From Wocania ichthyoenteri Th78 (GTDB lineage: Bacteria > Bacteroidota > Bacteroidia > Flavobacteriales > Flavobacteriaceae): DNA of 64,000 nt. This document shows positions 43,392-52,509 of this stretch, piece by piece (position 1 is the first letter of the stretch; each line of letters opens with the position of its first letter). Location of the stretch: contig NZ_KN525716.1 in NCBI RefSeq assembly GCF_000789235.1, forward strand, positions 2,129,169 to 2,193,168. The letters run 5' to 3'. The notes beneath the pieces were generated by a model. It saw nothing but the letters and a program-made list of their open reading frames with translations. It was not told where the DNA came from and did not search any database. The position numbers were made by a program, and so were the translations under genes.

Positions 43392-46300
43392 TTACTTATC
43401 TACTTTTTTATTCATAATTAATGCTTCTTGAGACAGAAGATTTTCATTTGTGTAAACTCTGTCTTTGTAAAGCCACATTTTAAATTTAGTTGCCAAATAG
43501 AATAAAATAGGAACAACAATTAAGGTTAAGAACGTTGCTATTAATAAGCCATATATAACAGTCCATGCTAATGGTCCCCAAAAAATTACGTTATCTCCAC
43601 CCATATAAATATTGGCATCAAATTCACTAAACAATGTAAAGAAATTAATATTTAAGCCAGTTGCTAAAGGAATCAACCCTAAAATTGTTGTAATTGCAGT
43701 TAGCAATACCGGGCGCAAACGTGCTTTTCCTCCTTTTACTATAGCCTCTAAAAGTTCGTTATTTTCAATATATTGATTGTCTTCTAGATTGTGCTCTACC
43801 TTTTTTCTATCAATAAGTAATTGTGTATAATCAAGGAGTACAACACCATTATTTACTACAATTCCTGCGAGCGATATTATACCCATCATCGTCATCATAA
43901 TAACAAAAGAGCTTCCTGTTATAACAATGCCACCAAAAACACCAATTAAGCTTAAAAAGATAGCTAGCATGATAATTCCTGGTTTAGAAACCGAGTTAAA
44001 TTGGAAAATTAAAATGAAAAATATAAGCCCCAAACCAGTAAGGAATGCTCCGTTTAAAAAGTTTTGTTGTTTCTCTTGCTCTTCAATTTGTCCAGTAAAA
44101 TCAATTTTTACACCATCGGCTACTTCGTTTTCTATAAACGTTTTTGTTTCGTTTTCAATTTGAGATACAATAGCCCTAGCATCAATAAAACCAGGTGCCA
44201 ATGCAGAATACAGCGTTACCACACGTTTTACATCTCTATGTTTTATAGCACTAAAACCAGAGTTGTTATTGTGTTTTGCTACAGCTGATACTGGAATTTC
44301 TTTTATTTGTCCAGATGCCATATCTCTAAATGTTATTTTCTGATTAAAAATAGCACTAGTATTGTATCTGTTTTCTTCATTAAAACGTACATAAATATCA
44401 TAATCTTCGCCATCTTTTTTGTATATGCCAGCTTTAGCACCAAAAATAGAGTTACGTAATTGTTGCCCAACTTGTCCTGAAGTAACACCTAATTCACCAG
44501 CCTTTTTTCTATCAACAAGAACTTGCATTGTTGGTTTAGATTTATTTACATCAATTTTTAACTCATCAATACCTTGAATGTTTTTAGAGTTAATTAAATC
44601 ACGCATTTTTTCTGCGGTAGCAATAAGTTGTGAATAGTCTTCGCCTTCAAGTTCTAAGTTTATCGGATAGCCAGCAGGAGGACCAACAGGATCCTTTTCA
44701 ACAGAAATACTTACTCCAGGATAAATTCCTTTTAAGTCTTCTTGAATTTTTTTAAGGAGTTCGTTACTATCTGCGCCTTTTCTAAATTTATATTCGCGCA
44801 TGGTTGCTGTTATTTTACCACGATGTGGCATTTCTGCAGCAGAACCACCATCGGTTTGTGGGTTACCAGCACCTTCACCTACTTGAGATACTGCACTTTC
44901 AGTTAAGAAATTGAAATCACCTTCAAAATATACAGGGTCATTTATAATTTTATAAACACGTTTTTCAATATCATTTGTAATGGCATTAGTTTTTTTAATA
45001 TCGGTACCTTCAGGATACTCTATATATACAATAATTTGATTAGGTGTGTTATCTGGAAAGAATTCTACTTTTGTACGCTGACTTCCAACAGAAGCGCCAA
45101 AACCCATAAAAGCAATAAAAAGAAGAATTATAGTTCCTATAGTTATAATTGCTGGCATTTTTCCACTTAAAGCTTTACGGAGTGATTTTTCATAAAAACT
45201 TTCCCATTTTGGTAAGATTTTATTTTGAAATCCGTTAGCCCATTTTCTTAAGAATAACCTATAAACCCAAAGCAATATAACAGTCACAATCATTAATGTA
45301 CCTAAACCACGATATGCTCCGCCAAATAAAAGAATCAATAAGCCTATAACTCCAAAAATCACTGATATTTTAATGATTTGTTTTAATGGCATGTTTTTAT
45401 CTTCAGTAGTCATAAATTGAGACACCATTACAGAGTTAAAGAAAATAGCAACAAATAATGATGATCCTAAAACAACTGATAATGTTATTGGGAAATAAAT
45501 CATGAATTGCCCCATAACTCCAGGCCATAATCCTAACGGAACAAAAGCCGCCACTGTTGTTGCAGTTGAAATAATAATTGGAAAGGCAATTTCGCCAATT
45601 CCTTTTTTTGCAGCTTCAACCCTGCTCATCCCTTCTTCACTCATTAAACGATAAACGTTTTCTACTACAACAATACCGTTATCTACCAGCATTCCTAAGC
45701 CCATAATTAATCCAAAAAGAATCATGGTATTCATGGTGTAGCCTAACATGTTCAAAATCATAAGGGACATAAACATAGACATAGGAATCGCAAACCCAAC
45801 GAATAAGGCATTTTTAAATCCTAAAAAGAACATTAAAACGGTAACCACGAGAATAATACCAAAGATGATATTGTTTACTAAATCATCAACCTGACCAATA
45901 GTTTTTGATGATTGATCGTTTGATATCGTTATTTTTAAATCAGGTGGAAAAACATTTTCTATGGCGTCATTTACAATAACTTGAATTTGTTCTGCGGCAT
46001 CAACCATATTTTTGCCAGCACGTTTTTTAACATCTAGCATAACTACAGGTTCGCCAAATTCTCTAGCATAGGTGGTTTTATCTTCGTCTTTAAAGGTTAC
46101 AGTTGCAACATCTCTTAAATAAATAGGGTTGTTATGTTCAGACTTAACAACAAAACGCTCTAACGCATTAGGATTATCAATTTCACCTATAATTCTTATA
46201 GTTCGTCGTTGTCCACTAGATATTAAATTTCCAGCAGACATGGTCATATTTTCTCTATTAATGGTGTTAATAACATCATCAAAACTTACTTGGGCAGCCA

Positions 46301-46925
46301 TCATTTTGTAAATGTCGACAGCGACTTCAACTTCTTTTTCCTGAGCACCTCTAATGTCTACTTGTTTAATTTCTTGCAAGCTTTCAATTTCATCTTCAAG
46401 ATATTCGCCATATTCTTTTAACTTATCAACAGGATAATCACCAGAAATATTAATATTTAGAATAGGAATTTCTTCAGACATACTTAAATCGAACACATTA
46501 GGCTCTACTTTAGCACCATTAAAGGTTGGCCAATCTTCACCAGAAGTTTCAGAGTCTACTTCATCTTTTACTTTTTGTTTTGCAGCTTCAACAGATATAT
46601 TTTCATCAAACTCTACAATAACAATGGAGTAATCTTCTTGCGAGGTTGAGGTAATTTCAACCACATTACTTACGGTTTTAAGCTTATCTTCTATGGGGTC
46701 TGTTATAAGTTTCTCAATATCTTCTGCAGTATTTCCTGGGTATATAGAGCTTATATAAATTTTGGTTTCTTTTATCTCTGGAAAACTTTCTCTAGGCATA
46801 CTAAAATAGGCCTTAGCTCCGAGGAATAATATCAACGCAATCAACACATACATAGTCGTTTTGTTATTGATAGCCCAAGAGGATAAACCAAACTCTTTAT
46901 CTACTTTTTTCTTTTTATTTGTCAT
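43392..46925 (-). CDS. RND efflux pump permease subunit
   Basis: A 1177-residue AcrB-type inner-membrane transporter. The N-terminal helix (TTMYVLIALILFLGAKAYF), porter domains with YPGNTAEDIEKLITDPIEDKL, the first six-helix block (GLIMGLGMLVDNGIVVVENVYRLM, with the proton-relay Asp motif), the second porter region and the last helices (VNNGVVLLDYTQLLI) are in order. It is about 130 residues longer than AcrB, mainly around the mid-protein helix (about 520-570). Proton-driven export of drugs or envelope molecules is expected, with the adaptor and TolC-like genes upstream. A four-helix-bundle gene is interposed between it and the adaptor gene. Confidence 0.93.
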   Translation of the reverse strand: MTNKKKKVDKEFGLSSWAINNKTTMYVLIALILFLGAKAYFSMPRESFPEIKETKIYISSIYPGNTAEDIEKLITDPIEDKLKTVSNVVEITSTSQEDYSIVIVEFDENISVEAAKQKVKDEVDSETSGEDWPTFNGAKVEPNVFDLSMSEEIPILNINISGDYPVDKLKEYGEYLEDEIESLQEIKQVDIRGAQEKEVEVAVDIYKMMAAQVSFDDVINTINRENMTMSAGNLISSGQRRTIRIIGEIDNPNALERFVVKSEHNNPIYLRDVATVTFKDEDKTTYAREFGEPVVMLDVKKRAGKNMVDAAEQIQVIVNDAIENVFPPDLKITISNDQSSKTIGQVDDLVNNIIFGIILVVTVLMFFLGFKNALFVGFAIPMSMFMSLMILNMLGYTMNTMILFGLIMGLGMLVDNGIVVVENVYRLMSEEGMSRVEAAKKGIGEIAFPIIISTATTVAAFVPLGLWPGVMGQFMIYFPITLSVVLGSSLFVAIFFNSVMVSQFMTTEDKNMPLKQIIKISVIFGVIGLLILLFGGAYRGLGTLMIVTVILLWVYRLFLRKWANGFQNKILPKWESFYEKSLRKALSGKMPAIITIGTIILLFIAFMGFGASVGSQRTKVEFFPDNTPNQIIVYIEYPEGTDIKKTNAITNDIEKRVYKIINDPVYFEGDFNFLTESAVSQVGEGAGNPQTDGGSAAEMPHRGKITATMREYKFRKGADSNELLKKIQEDLKGIYPGVSISVEKDPVGPPAGYPINLELEGEDYSQLIATAEKMRDLINSKNIQGIDELKIDVNKSKPTMQVLVDRKKAGELGVTSGQVGQQLRNSIFGAKAGIYKKDGEDYDIYVRFNEENRYNTSAIFNQKITFRDMASGQIKEIPVSAVAKHNNNSGFSAIKHRDVKRVVTLYSALAPGFIDARAIVSQIENETKTFIENEVADGVKIDFTGQIEEQEKQQNFLNGAFLTGLGLIFFILIFQFNSVSKPGIIMLAIFLSLIGVFGGIVITGSSFVIMMTMMGIISLAGIVVNNGVVLLDYTQLLIDRKKVEHNLEDNQYIENNELLEAIVKGGKARLRPVLLTAITTILGLIPLATGLNINFFTLFSEFDANIYMGGDNVIFWGPLAWTVIYGLLIATFLTLIVVPILFYLATKFKMWLYKDRVYTNENLLSQEALIMNKKVDK

Positions 46926-46938
46926 TAGTTGTTAGTCT

Positions 46939-47322
46939 TTAGGCGTTAGTGTTTTTGTCATTAGACTTCAAATATTTTTGAAGACCTGATGTCATTTTTG
47001 ACAATTCTTCAAGTCGTAATCTGTTATTATAGTCATCATCTTCACTTAAATAATTTAATCTTTTAGCAATAGTTGAACAGACAACACATTCTTTTATGGA
47101 GCCATTGGAAATATTTAAAAACCTGTTGAATTGTGCATTGGTGTCTCCCGAACCTTCTGCTATATTCAATGCAATAGAAATTGATGCTCTTTTAAATTGT
47201 GAGCTTAAAGCGTAATCTTCGTTTTTAGGAAAATTATTTGTTGCCTTATATGTAATATCAATAAAATCTAATGCTTTTTGATATACTTTTAAATCTTCGA
47301 AACTGAATTTAATCTCTTTCAT
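46939..47322 (-). CDS. four-helix-bundle protein (S23/IVP family)
   Basis: A 127-residue protein of the S23 ribosomal-intervening-sequence family: FEDLKVYQKALDFIDITY (helix 1), YALSSQFKRASISIALNIAEGSG (helix 2 with the conserved RAS..I..NIAEG core), FNRFLNISNGSIKECV (helix 3), and a last helix LEELSKMTSGLQKYL. Family members lie in rRNA intervening sequences or as free genes; the function is unknown. Here it interrupts the adaptor-permease junction of an RND efflux operon, which suggests recent insertion. Confidence 0.8.
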   Translation of the reverse strand: MKEIKFSFEDLKVYQKALDFIDITYKATNNFPKNEDYALSSQFKRASISIALNIAEGSGDTNAQFNRFLNISNGSIKECVVCSTIAKRLNYLSEDDDYNNRLRLEELSKMTSGLQKYLKSNDKNTNA

Positions 47323-47362
47323 AATTTTTAGTATTATTTTTCTACAAACTAAAGTCTAAAAA

Positions 47363-48532
47363 CTAATTACTGGTTAGAATTTTAACTTCTTGACCATCTT
47401 TTACGCTACGAGCACCTTCGTCAATAATTTCTTCATCATTTTCAATACCCGATAGTACTTCAATATAATCACCTTGTGTTCTACCGGTTTCAATAATTTC
47501 GCGTTTTACTATGCCTTTATTGCCTGATTTATCAATTATGGTGTAAACATATTGTTGACCTTCAGCATTTTCAGAAATAATACTTAGCGGAATTAATAAA
47601 GCATTCTCGCTTGTATAATCGTTAATTTTAAGTTTAGCCGTTAGGTTTGGTTTTATGTTTTTATCTTTATTAGGTATGGCAACTTCTATTTTAAATGTTC
47701 GGTTTGCAGGATTAATAAAGTTTCCTGCTTGTCTAATTTTTGCATCTATAGTTTTTCCTAAAATGGGAAACTCTACTTTAACACTTTTATTTACCGTTAC
47801 ATTAGTAATATAGCTTTCTGGCACATCTGTTTCAATATACATATCATCAAGATTTACAATACGCATTAATTGCGATTGACCTGCGCCAACAACACTACCT
47901 TGTTCTGTAATAACATCGTCTATAGTTCCAGAAAATGGAGCTTTAACAACCGTTTTCGCCATTTGTTGTTTTATTTGACTTACGGCTTGTGCTTGTGCTT
48001 CGTAATTAGACTTTGCTTGTAAATACTGGATTTCGCTACCAATTTTCTGATTCCATAAACGCTCTTGACGCTCAAATGTAGTTTTAGATAAATCGGTTTG
48101 TATTTGTGCTTGTGCTAATTGTTGACTCAATCCGCCATCATCAATTTTTGCTAATATTTGTCCTTTGTTTACGCGTTGTCCTTCTTTTACATACACTTTG
48201 GTAAGTACACCACTAAATTCTGGATATATTACTAAAAGATTTTTGGTACTAACATTACCTTGTAGTTCTAAATAATGTGTAAACACTTCTTGTTTTGCCT
48301 TAAATGTTGTAATTAAAGGCACTTTTTTTGTAGTGTCTAAAACAGCAATTCTGTTGTCTAATTGTTTTAATTGTTCAGCAATTTTTTGTTGCTCTACAAC
48401 AACTTCTGCTCTTTTTAAGCGGATATTTTCTAAGTTATCTGAAGCAACTACAGCTTCAACAGATTGCTTTTTGCCTTCTCCACATGAGGTTAAAAGAAGT
48501 GTAACGATTAGTAATGAATAAATATATTTCAT
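47363..48532 (-). CDS. RND efflux periplasmic adaptor (membrane-fusion) lipoprotein
   Basis: A 389-residue HlyD-type adaptor from MKYIYSLLIVTLLLTSCGEG (lipobox Cys17); the upstream in-frame ATG precedes a non-signal leader. It has a coiled-coil hairpin (about 30-60 and 135-175), a biotinyl-lipoyl-like domain split around it (GVLTKVYVKEGQRVNKGQILAKID … VVKAPFSGTIDDVITEQGSVV), and beta-barrel and proximal domains. It links the permease to the TolC-like channel. Its stop is 40 bases before the interposed four-helix-bundle gene. Confidence 0.92.
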   Translation of the reverse strand: MKYIYSLLIVTLLLTSCGEGKKQSVEAVVASDNLENIRLKRAEVVVEQQKIAEQLKQLDNRIAVLDTTKKVPLITTFKAKQEVFTHYLELQGNVSTKNLLVIYPEFSGVLTKVYVKEGQRVNKGQILAKIDDGGLSQQLAQAQIQTDLSKTTFERQERLWNQKIGSEIQYLQAKSNYEAQAQAVSQIKQQMAKTVVKAPFSGTIDDVITEQGSVVGAGQSQLMRIVNLDDMYIETDVPESYITNVTVNKSVKVEFPILGKTIDAKIRQAGNFINPANRTFKIEVAIPNKDKNIKPNLTAKLKINDYTSENALLIPLSIISENAEGQQYVYTIIDKSGNKGIVKREIIETGRTQGDYIEVLSGIENDEEIIDEGARSVKDGQEVKILTSN

Positions 48533-48564
48533 GTTTAGTGTTTTTCTGATTTGTTGATTGATTT

Positions 48565-49902
48565 TCATATTTGATTTAATACTGTTTCTAGCGCCGCTTT
48601 TTTGTTAACTACATCAAGCATAGCTTGTAAAAATTCTTGTTGCGCTGTGTATAATTGAGTTTGAGCTTGTCTTAATTCAAAACTAGTAGTAATACCTTCA
48701 AAAAACTTGGTTTGATTTTTTTGTTCAATACGTTCAGCGAGATTTAAATTTTGTTTTTTATTATCATAATCTTCAATAGCAAATTGATAATCACTTTTTG
48801 CCGATGCTATTTGAAGCTTTAATTTTTGTTCGGTTTCAGTTAAAGTTTCTTTAGCTTTTTCAAGGTTTATTTTGGCGCGTTGTGTTGCTGCACTCCTCCC
48901 ACCTGAGCTAAAAATAGGAATGTTCATGCTTACACCTAACAATGATGAGCCAAACCATTTTTGGTCATGCTTTAAAAAATCGAAATCCTCATTATTTCCA
49001 GAATAACCCGCATTAACAAAGCCTCTTAAAGTTGGTAGTGCTTTACTCTGTTCAAGTTTTACAAGAAGTGTTTTGGCTTTTTCATCATTTTTAGAAATCT
49101 TATAGTCAATAGTGTTTTCAATATTTTCTTCAGCATTAAGCAATTCTAAAACCATATTTTGTGCTGTTAAGGTTTCTAGATTATCCGTTAATATGGTGCT
49201 AGCATTTAAATCAGTTCCCAACGTAATATTTAACATTTGATATGCCAAAGTTTTTAAACGTGATGTATTTTTTAAGTTGCTCTCTACTCCAGAAAGTGTA
49301 ATTTGTAACTGCTCTACACTTTCTTCGTCACCCAATCCGTTTTCGTAAATTTTAGTTATTTCATGAAGATTTTTCTTTAAAACGGTAATATTGCGTTCTA
49401 AAATTTTCACACTTTCTTCGGCAAGAAGTACATTTCCGTAAGCATTAATAACCGCTTTTCTAACCTCTAAATTGGTTTTCTCTTTTGCGTTTTTTGAAAT
49501 TTCTAAAAATACTTTAGCTGATTGTAAACCAACAAGATAAGAGCCATCAAAAATTAATTGTTCTAACTTAACAGTACCATTCATGGTTTGCTTCGTGCCA
49601 AAAGTAACTTCGGCAAACTCGCCAGCATTGCCTCCAAAAAACTCTGCTGGTATTAAAGATACTTGTTGTTTTAACCAATTATTATAATCTATACTGGCAC
49701 TAATTTGCGGTAACCCAATAGTTGTGGTTTCCCATTTCTGTTTTTCTGCAGCTTTAATATCTAGTGCTGCCATTTTTGAAGTTCTATTATTTTCTATAGC
49801 ATAATCTATAGCCTCTTGTAAAGAAAAACTAAGCACATTCTCTTGTGAGAATATAGTAATAGAATAGAATAAACTAAAAATTAATATTAGTTTGTTTTTC
49901 AT
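48565..49902 (-). CDS. TolC-family outer-membrane efflux channel
   Basis: A 445-residue protein from MKNKLILIFSLFYSITIFSQ (signal peptide); an earlier ATG would overlap the TetR gene and lacks a signal. It has two outer-membrane efflux repeats rich in long helices: FSLQEAIDYAIENNRTSKMAALDI, LQQ-type coiled segments, and ARAKINLEKAKETLTETEQKL. It completes the tripartite pump with the adaptor and permease downstream. It is placed 2 bases from the TetR stop, in one operon. Confidence 0.9.
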   Translation of the reverse strand: MKNKLILIFSLFYSITIFSQENVLSFSLQEAIDYAIENNRTSKMAALDIKAAEKQKWETTTIGLPQISASIDYNNWLKQQVSLIPAEFFGGNAGEFAEVTFGTKQTMNGTVKLEQLIFDGSYLVGLQSAKVFLEISKNAKEKTNLEVRKAVINAYGNVLLAEESVKILERNITVLKKNLHEITKIYENGLGDEESVEQLQITLSGVESNLKNTSRLKTLAYQMLNITLGTDLNASTILTDNLETLTAQNMVLELLNAEENIENTIDYKISKNDEKAKTLLVKLEQSKALPTLRGFVNAGYSGNNEDFDFLKHDQKWFGSSLLGVSMNIPIFSSGGRSAATQRAKINLEKAKETLTETEQKLKLQIASAKSDYQFAIEDYDNKKQNLNLAERIEQKNQTKFFEGITTSFELRQAQTQLYTAQQEFLQAMLDVVNKKAALETVLNQI

Positions 49903-49904
49903 TT

Positions 49905-50510
49905 TTATGATTGATTTGATGTTATAAATTGATTTAATATATCTAGACCTTTTGGAGTGCAAATACCACGTAAATGGTATTCTAAATAATTACTCATAAG
50001 CATATTCATTGAAAATTTTTTAAAAGGAAACAAGTCTTTGTCTTTAATAGCTATCATGTTATTAAAATATATTCTTGCTATAAAATCTACATCAATAGTA
50101 TCTCGATATAAACCTTGTTCTATACCTCTATTTAAGTTTTCTGTAACACAGGTTTGCATGACTTCAAACTGTTTTATTTTTAACGAATTAAATATTTTTG
50201 GATAATATTTTTGTAGTTGATATTGAGGAGACGATTTTTCATCTTTTAAATGCTCCATAACAAATTGTTTAATACAATAAATTTCCTCTATCGGATTTTT
50301 TTCTAATGCACAAATATGGTCAATACCACAAGAAATAGATTCAAATAGGTTAAGTGTAGTAGTCTCAACTAGTTTTGTTTTATTATCAAAATGTTGGTAA
50401 ATGGTTTTTTTAGACACACCCAAAGCATTAGCAATATCATCCATTGTCACGCTTTTAAACCCATAGTTTAAAAACAAATCTGTTGCTCCTAATAATATTT
50501 TATCTCTCAT
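49905..50510 (-). CDS. TetR-family regulator of the efflux operon
   Basis: A 201-residue regulator with an N-terminal helix-turn-helix (ILLGATDLFLNYGFKSVTMDDIANALGVSKKTIYQHFDNK) and a variable helical ligand-binding domain. The start MRDKILLG is preferred to an ATG four codons upstream; a TAATTTTG -7 element lies nine bases before it. As first gene of the TolC-MFP-RND operon it probably autoregulates the pump. No palindromic operator was identified by eye. Confidence 0.9.
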   Translation of the reverse strand: MRDKILLGATDLFLNYGFKSVTMDDIANALGVSKKTIYQHFDNKTKLVETTTLNLFESISCGIDHICALEKNPIEEIYCIKQFVMEHLKDEKSSPQYQLQKYYPKIFNSLKIKQFEVMQTCVTENLNRGIEQGLYRDTIDVDFIARIYFNNMIAIKDKDLFPFKKFSMNMLMSNYLEYHLRGICTPKGLDILNQFITSNQS

Positions 50511-50623
50511 AATTGGCAGCAAAATTACAACAGGAAACTTTAAAAACCTAAAAAGTTTCCTAAGTTTTAATCTTTTTTTAACATATCCTTTACATTGAAG
50601 TTTTTAATTATGATGAATTACTC

Positions 50624-50631
50624 TATTTTTG
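50624..50631 (+). promoter_or_regulatory. prenyl synthase promoter -7 element, leaderless
   Basis: TATTTTTG ends four bases before the ATG at 50636, in the same arrangement as bioF, DUF3109 and tadA. Confidence 0.55.
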
Positions 50632-50635
50632 TTTG

Positions 50636-51607
50636 ATGCTTTCAATAGAAAAATACCAAAATGAGTTTGTTGATTTTTTAGAAGAATATTCAACTGTAAA
50701 AGAGCCTCAAACCTTATATAATCCAATTCAGTATATCCTAAGTTTAGGAGGCAAAAGGCTGAGACCCGTTTTAACATTAATGACTGCTGATATTTTTAAT
50801 AATGATTACAAAAAAGCATTAAATGCTGCGTTAAGTATAGAGGTGTTCCACAATTTTTCGTTAGTACACGATGATATTATGGACGATGCGCCATTGCGTC
50901 GCGGACAAAAAACGGTGCACGAAAAGTGGGATGTAAACACTGGTATTCTCTCTGGCGATGCGATGCTAATTATGGCGTACCAACTCTTTGAAAATTATGA
51001 GGCTAATACGTTTCAAGCTTTAGCAAAACTGTTTAGTAAAACAGCTTTAGAGGTTTGCGAAGGCCAGCAATACGATGTAGATTTTGAAACTAGAGGAAAT
51101 GTAACCGTTGCCGAATATTTAAAAATGATTGAATATAAAACAGCTGTTTTAGTTGGTGCTGCCATGAAAATGGGAGCCATTGTTGCAAACGCTTCTACAG
51201 AAGACCAAAACAATATTTATGAGTTTGGTAAAAATTTAGGTATTGCTTTCCAATTACAAGACGATTATTTGGATGCCTTTGGCAATCCCGAAACCTTCGG
51301 CAAACAAGTTGGAGGCGATATTATTGAAAATAAAAAAACCTACTTGTATATTAAAGCACTTGAATTTTCAAATGAAAATGATAAAGCACAATTGCAAAAA
51401 TTATTTAGTAATTCTGGTGCATCAGAAAATAAAGTAGAAGTAGTAAAACAGCTTTTTAAAGTCTCTGGTTCTGCTGAAGCTACAAAAAAAGCCATAGAAG
51501 ATTATACGAAAAAGGCATTTTTGGTTCTAGAATCGTTGAATATTTCTGATGATAAAAAAACACTTCTTAAAAACTTTGGAAATAGTTTAATGAATAGAAA
51601 CGTATAA
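50636..51607 (+). CDS. polyprenyl (isoprenyl) diphosphate synthase
   Basis: A 323-residue trans-prenyltransferase with the first aspartate-rich motif DDIMDDAPLRRG (about 84-95) and the second DDYLD in AFQLQDDYLDAFG. The residue five positions before the first motif is Phe, a feature of short-chain (farnesyl/geranylgeranyl) synthases, though chain length is not certain. An in-frame TTG one codon earlier also exists; ATG is preferred. The MEP-pathway gene dxs elsewhere in the window supplies its precursors. Its TAA overlaps the next ATG by one base. Confidence 0.9.
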   Translation: MLSIEKYQNEFVDFLEEYSTVKEPQTLYNPIQYILSLGGKRLRPVLTLMTADIFNNDYKKALNAALSIEVFHNFSLVHDDIMDDAPLRRGQKTVHEKWDVNTGILSGDAMLIMAYQLFENYEANTFQALAKLFSKTALEVCEGQQYDVDFETRGNVTVAEYLKMIEYKTAVLVGAAMKMGAIVANASTEDQNNIYEFGKNLGIAFQLQDDYLDAFGNPETFGKQVGGDIIENKKTYLYIKALEFSNENDKAQLQKLFSNSGASENKVEVVKQLFKVSGSAEATKKAIEDYTKKAFLVLESLNISDDKKTLLKNFGNSLMNRNV

Positions 51608-51954
51608 TGCAATTACCAACTACTTTTAATGACTTAATTGAAGAAGCAAATCAATTAAATCTGTATGATAAATTGGTAAATCAACTTAATAAAGATTTTT
51701 TATTGGCTAATGTTGATTTAGATTTTCATGAAGACATTTTACCAACAAGTTTAAAACTACTATTACACGAAACCGTTTATAAACTCATTCAAGAAAAATT
51801 TACAGAATACTTAAATTTACTATACATTATTGATGTTCCTGAAAAAGCGGTTAAAGCTTTAAATGGAGAAGATGTTCTTAAATTAGCTGAAGACGTAACG
51901 TTTTTAATTTTAAAAAGAGAATGGCAAAAAGTTTGGTTTAAAAATCATTATTAA
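51607..51954 (+). CDS. conserved hypothetical protein coupled to the prenyl synthase
   Basis: A 115-residue soluble, mostly helical, acidic protein (…LKLLLHETVYKLIQEKFTEYLNLLYIIDVPEKAV… ending LKREWQKVWFKNHY). I do not recognise a domain. Its ATG overlaps the prenyl-synthase stop by one base, so translation is probably coupled. It precedes the Rrf2-type regulator by 69 bases that contain that gene's promoter. Confidence 0.6.
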   Translation: MQLPTTFNDLIEEANQLNLYDKLVNQLNKDFLLANVDLDFHEDILPTSLKLLLHETVYKLIQEKFTEYLNLLYIIDVPEKAVKALNGEDVLKLAEDVTFLILKREWQKVWFKNHY

Positions 51955-51965
51955 AATTTAATTAA

Positions 51966-51977
51966 GATAAATTTATC
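51966..51977 (+). promoter_or_regulatory. operator-like palindrome in the Rrf2 gene promoter
   Basis: GATAAATTTATC (extended by CCT on the right) lies just upstream of two tandem -7 elements TATCTTTG (51988-51995 and 51996-52003). The same core recurs as a perfect 14-mer before the ric gene (52479-52492). This fits autorepression by the Rrf2 protein. Confidence 0.55.
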
Positions 51978-52023
51978 CTAATTAAAATATCTTTGTATCT
52001 TTGTACAGAAATAGAGAAGTTAT

Positions 52024-52458
52024 ATGTTTTCAAAAGCTTGTGAGTATGGTATTAAGGCAGCAATATTTATTGCAATAAAATCTTATGAAGGTAAACGTGT
52101 AAGTCCTAAAGAAATAGCTTTAGAGATTGACTCTCCCCAAGCATTTACTGCTAAAATATTACAAGCATTAGTGAAACATGATATTGTTTGTTCTATTAAA
52201 GGAGCGCATGGCGGATTTGAAATTGACAGGAGCAGCATTAGTAAAATCAAGTTGTCACAAATTGTTAATGCCATCGATGGAGATAGTATATACAATGGGT
52301 GTGGTTTGGGTTTACAAAAATGCGATGAAAATCATCCTTGTCCTGTGCATGATAAGTTTAAGGGAGTGAGAGATGAATTAAAATCTATGCTAGAGAACAC
52401 AAGTTTAGAAGAATTGGCACTAAACATAAAATCGGGTGCTTCATTTTTAAAAGTTTAA
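52024..52458 (+). CDS. Rrf2-family regulator (NsrR-like, Fe-S)
   Basis: A 144-residue winged-helix regulator: MFSKACEYGIKAAIFIA, SPKEIALEIDSPQAFTAKILQALVKHDIV (recognition helix) and KGAHGGFEI. Three cysteines (Cys93, Cys100, Cys106, in NGCGLGLQKC and ENHPC) match the cluster-binding triad of NsrR and IscR. Context favours an NO sensor: the next gene is the NO-damage repair protein RIC and both are preceded by GATAAATTTATC palindromes. IscR- or RsrR-type function cannot be excluded. Confidence 0.82.
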   Translation: MFSKACEYGIKAAIFIAIKSYEGKRVSPKEIALEIDSPQAFTAKILQALVKHDIVCSIKGAHGGFEIDRSSISKIKLSQIVNAIDGDSIYNGCGLGLQKCDENHPCPVHDKFKGVRDELKSMLENTSLEELALNIKSGASFLKV

Positions 52459-52478
52459 AAAAAATTTGAATATAAATA

Positions 52479-52492
52479 GGATAAATTTATCC
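52479..52492 (+). promoter_or_regulatory. operator-like palindrome upstream of ric
   Basis: A perfect 14-base palindrome GGATAAATTTATCC, 17 bases before the ric ATG and shortly after an AAAATTTG -7-like element, positioned to block early transcription. Confidence 0.55.
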
Positions 52493-52509
52493 GATATAAA
52501 TAATTAATC

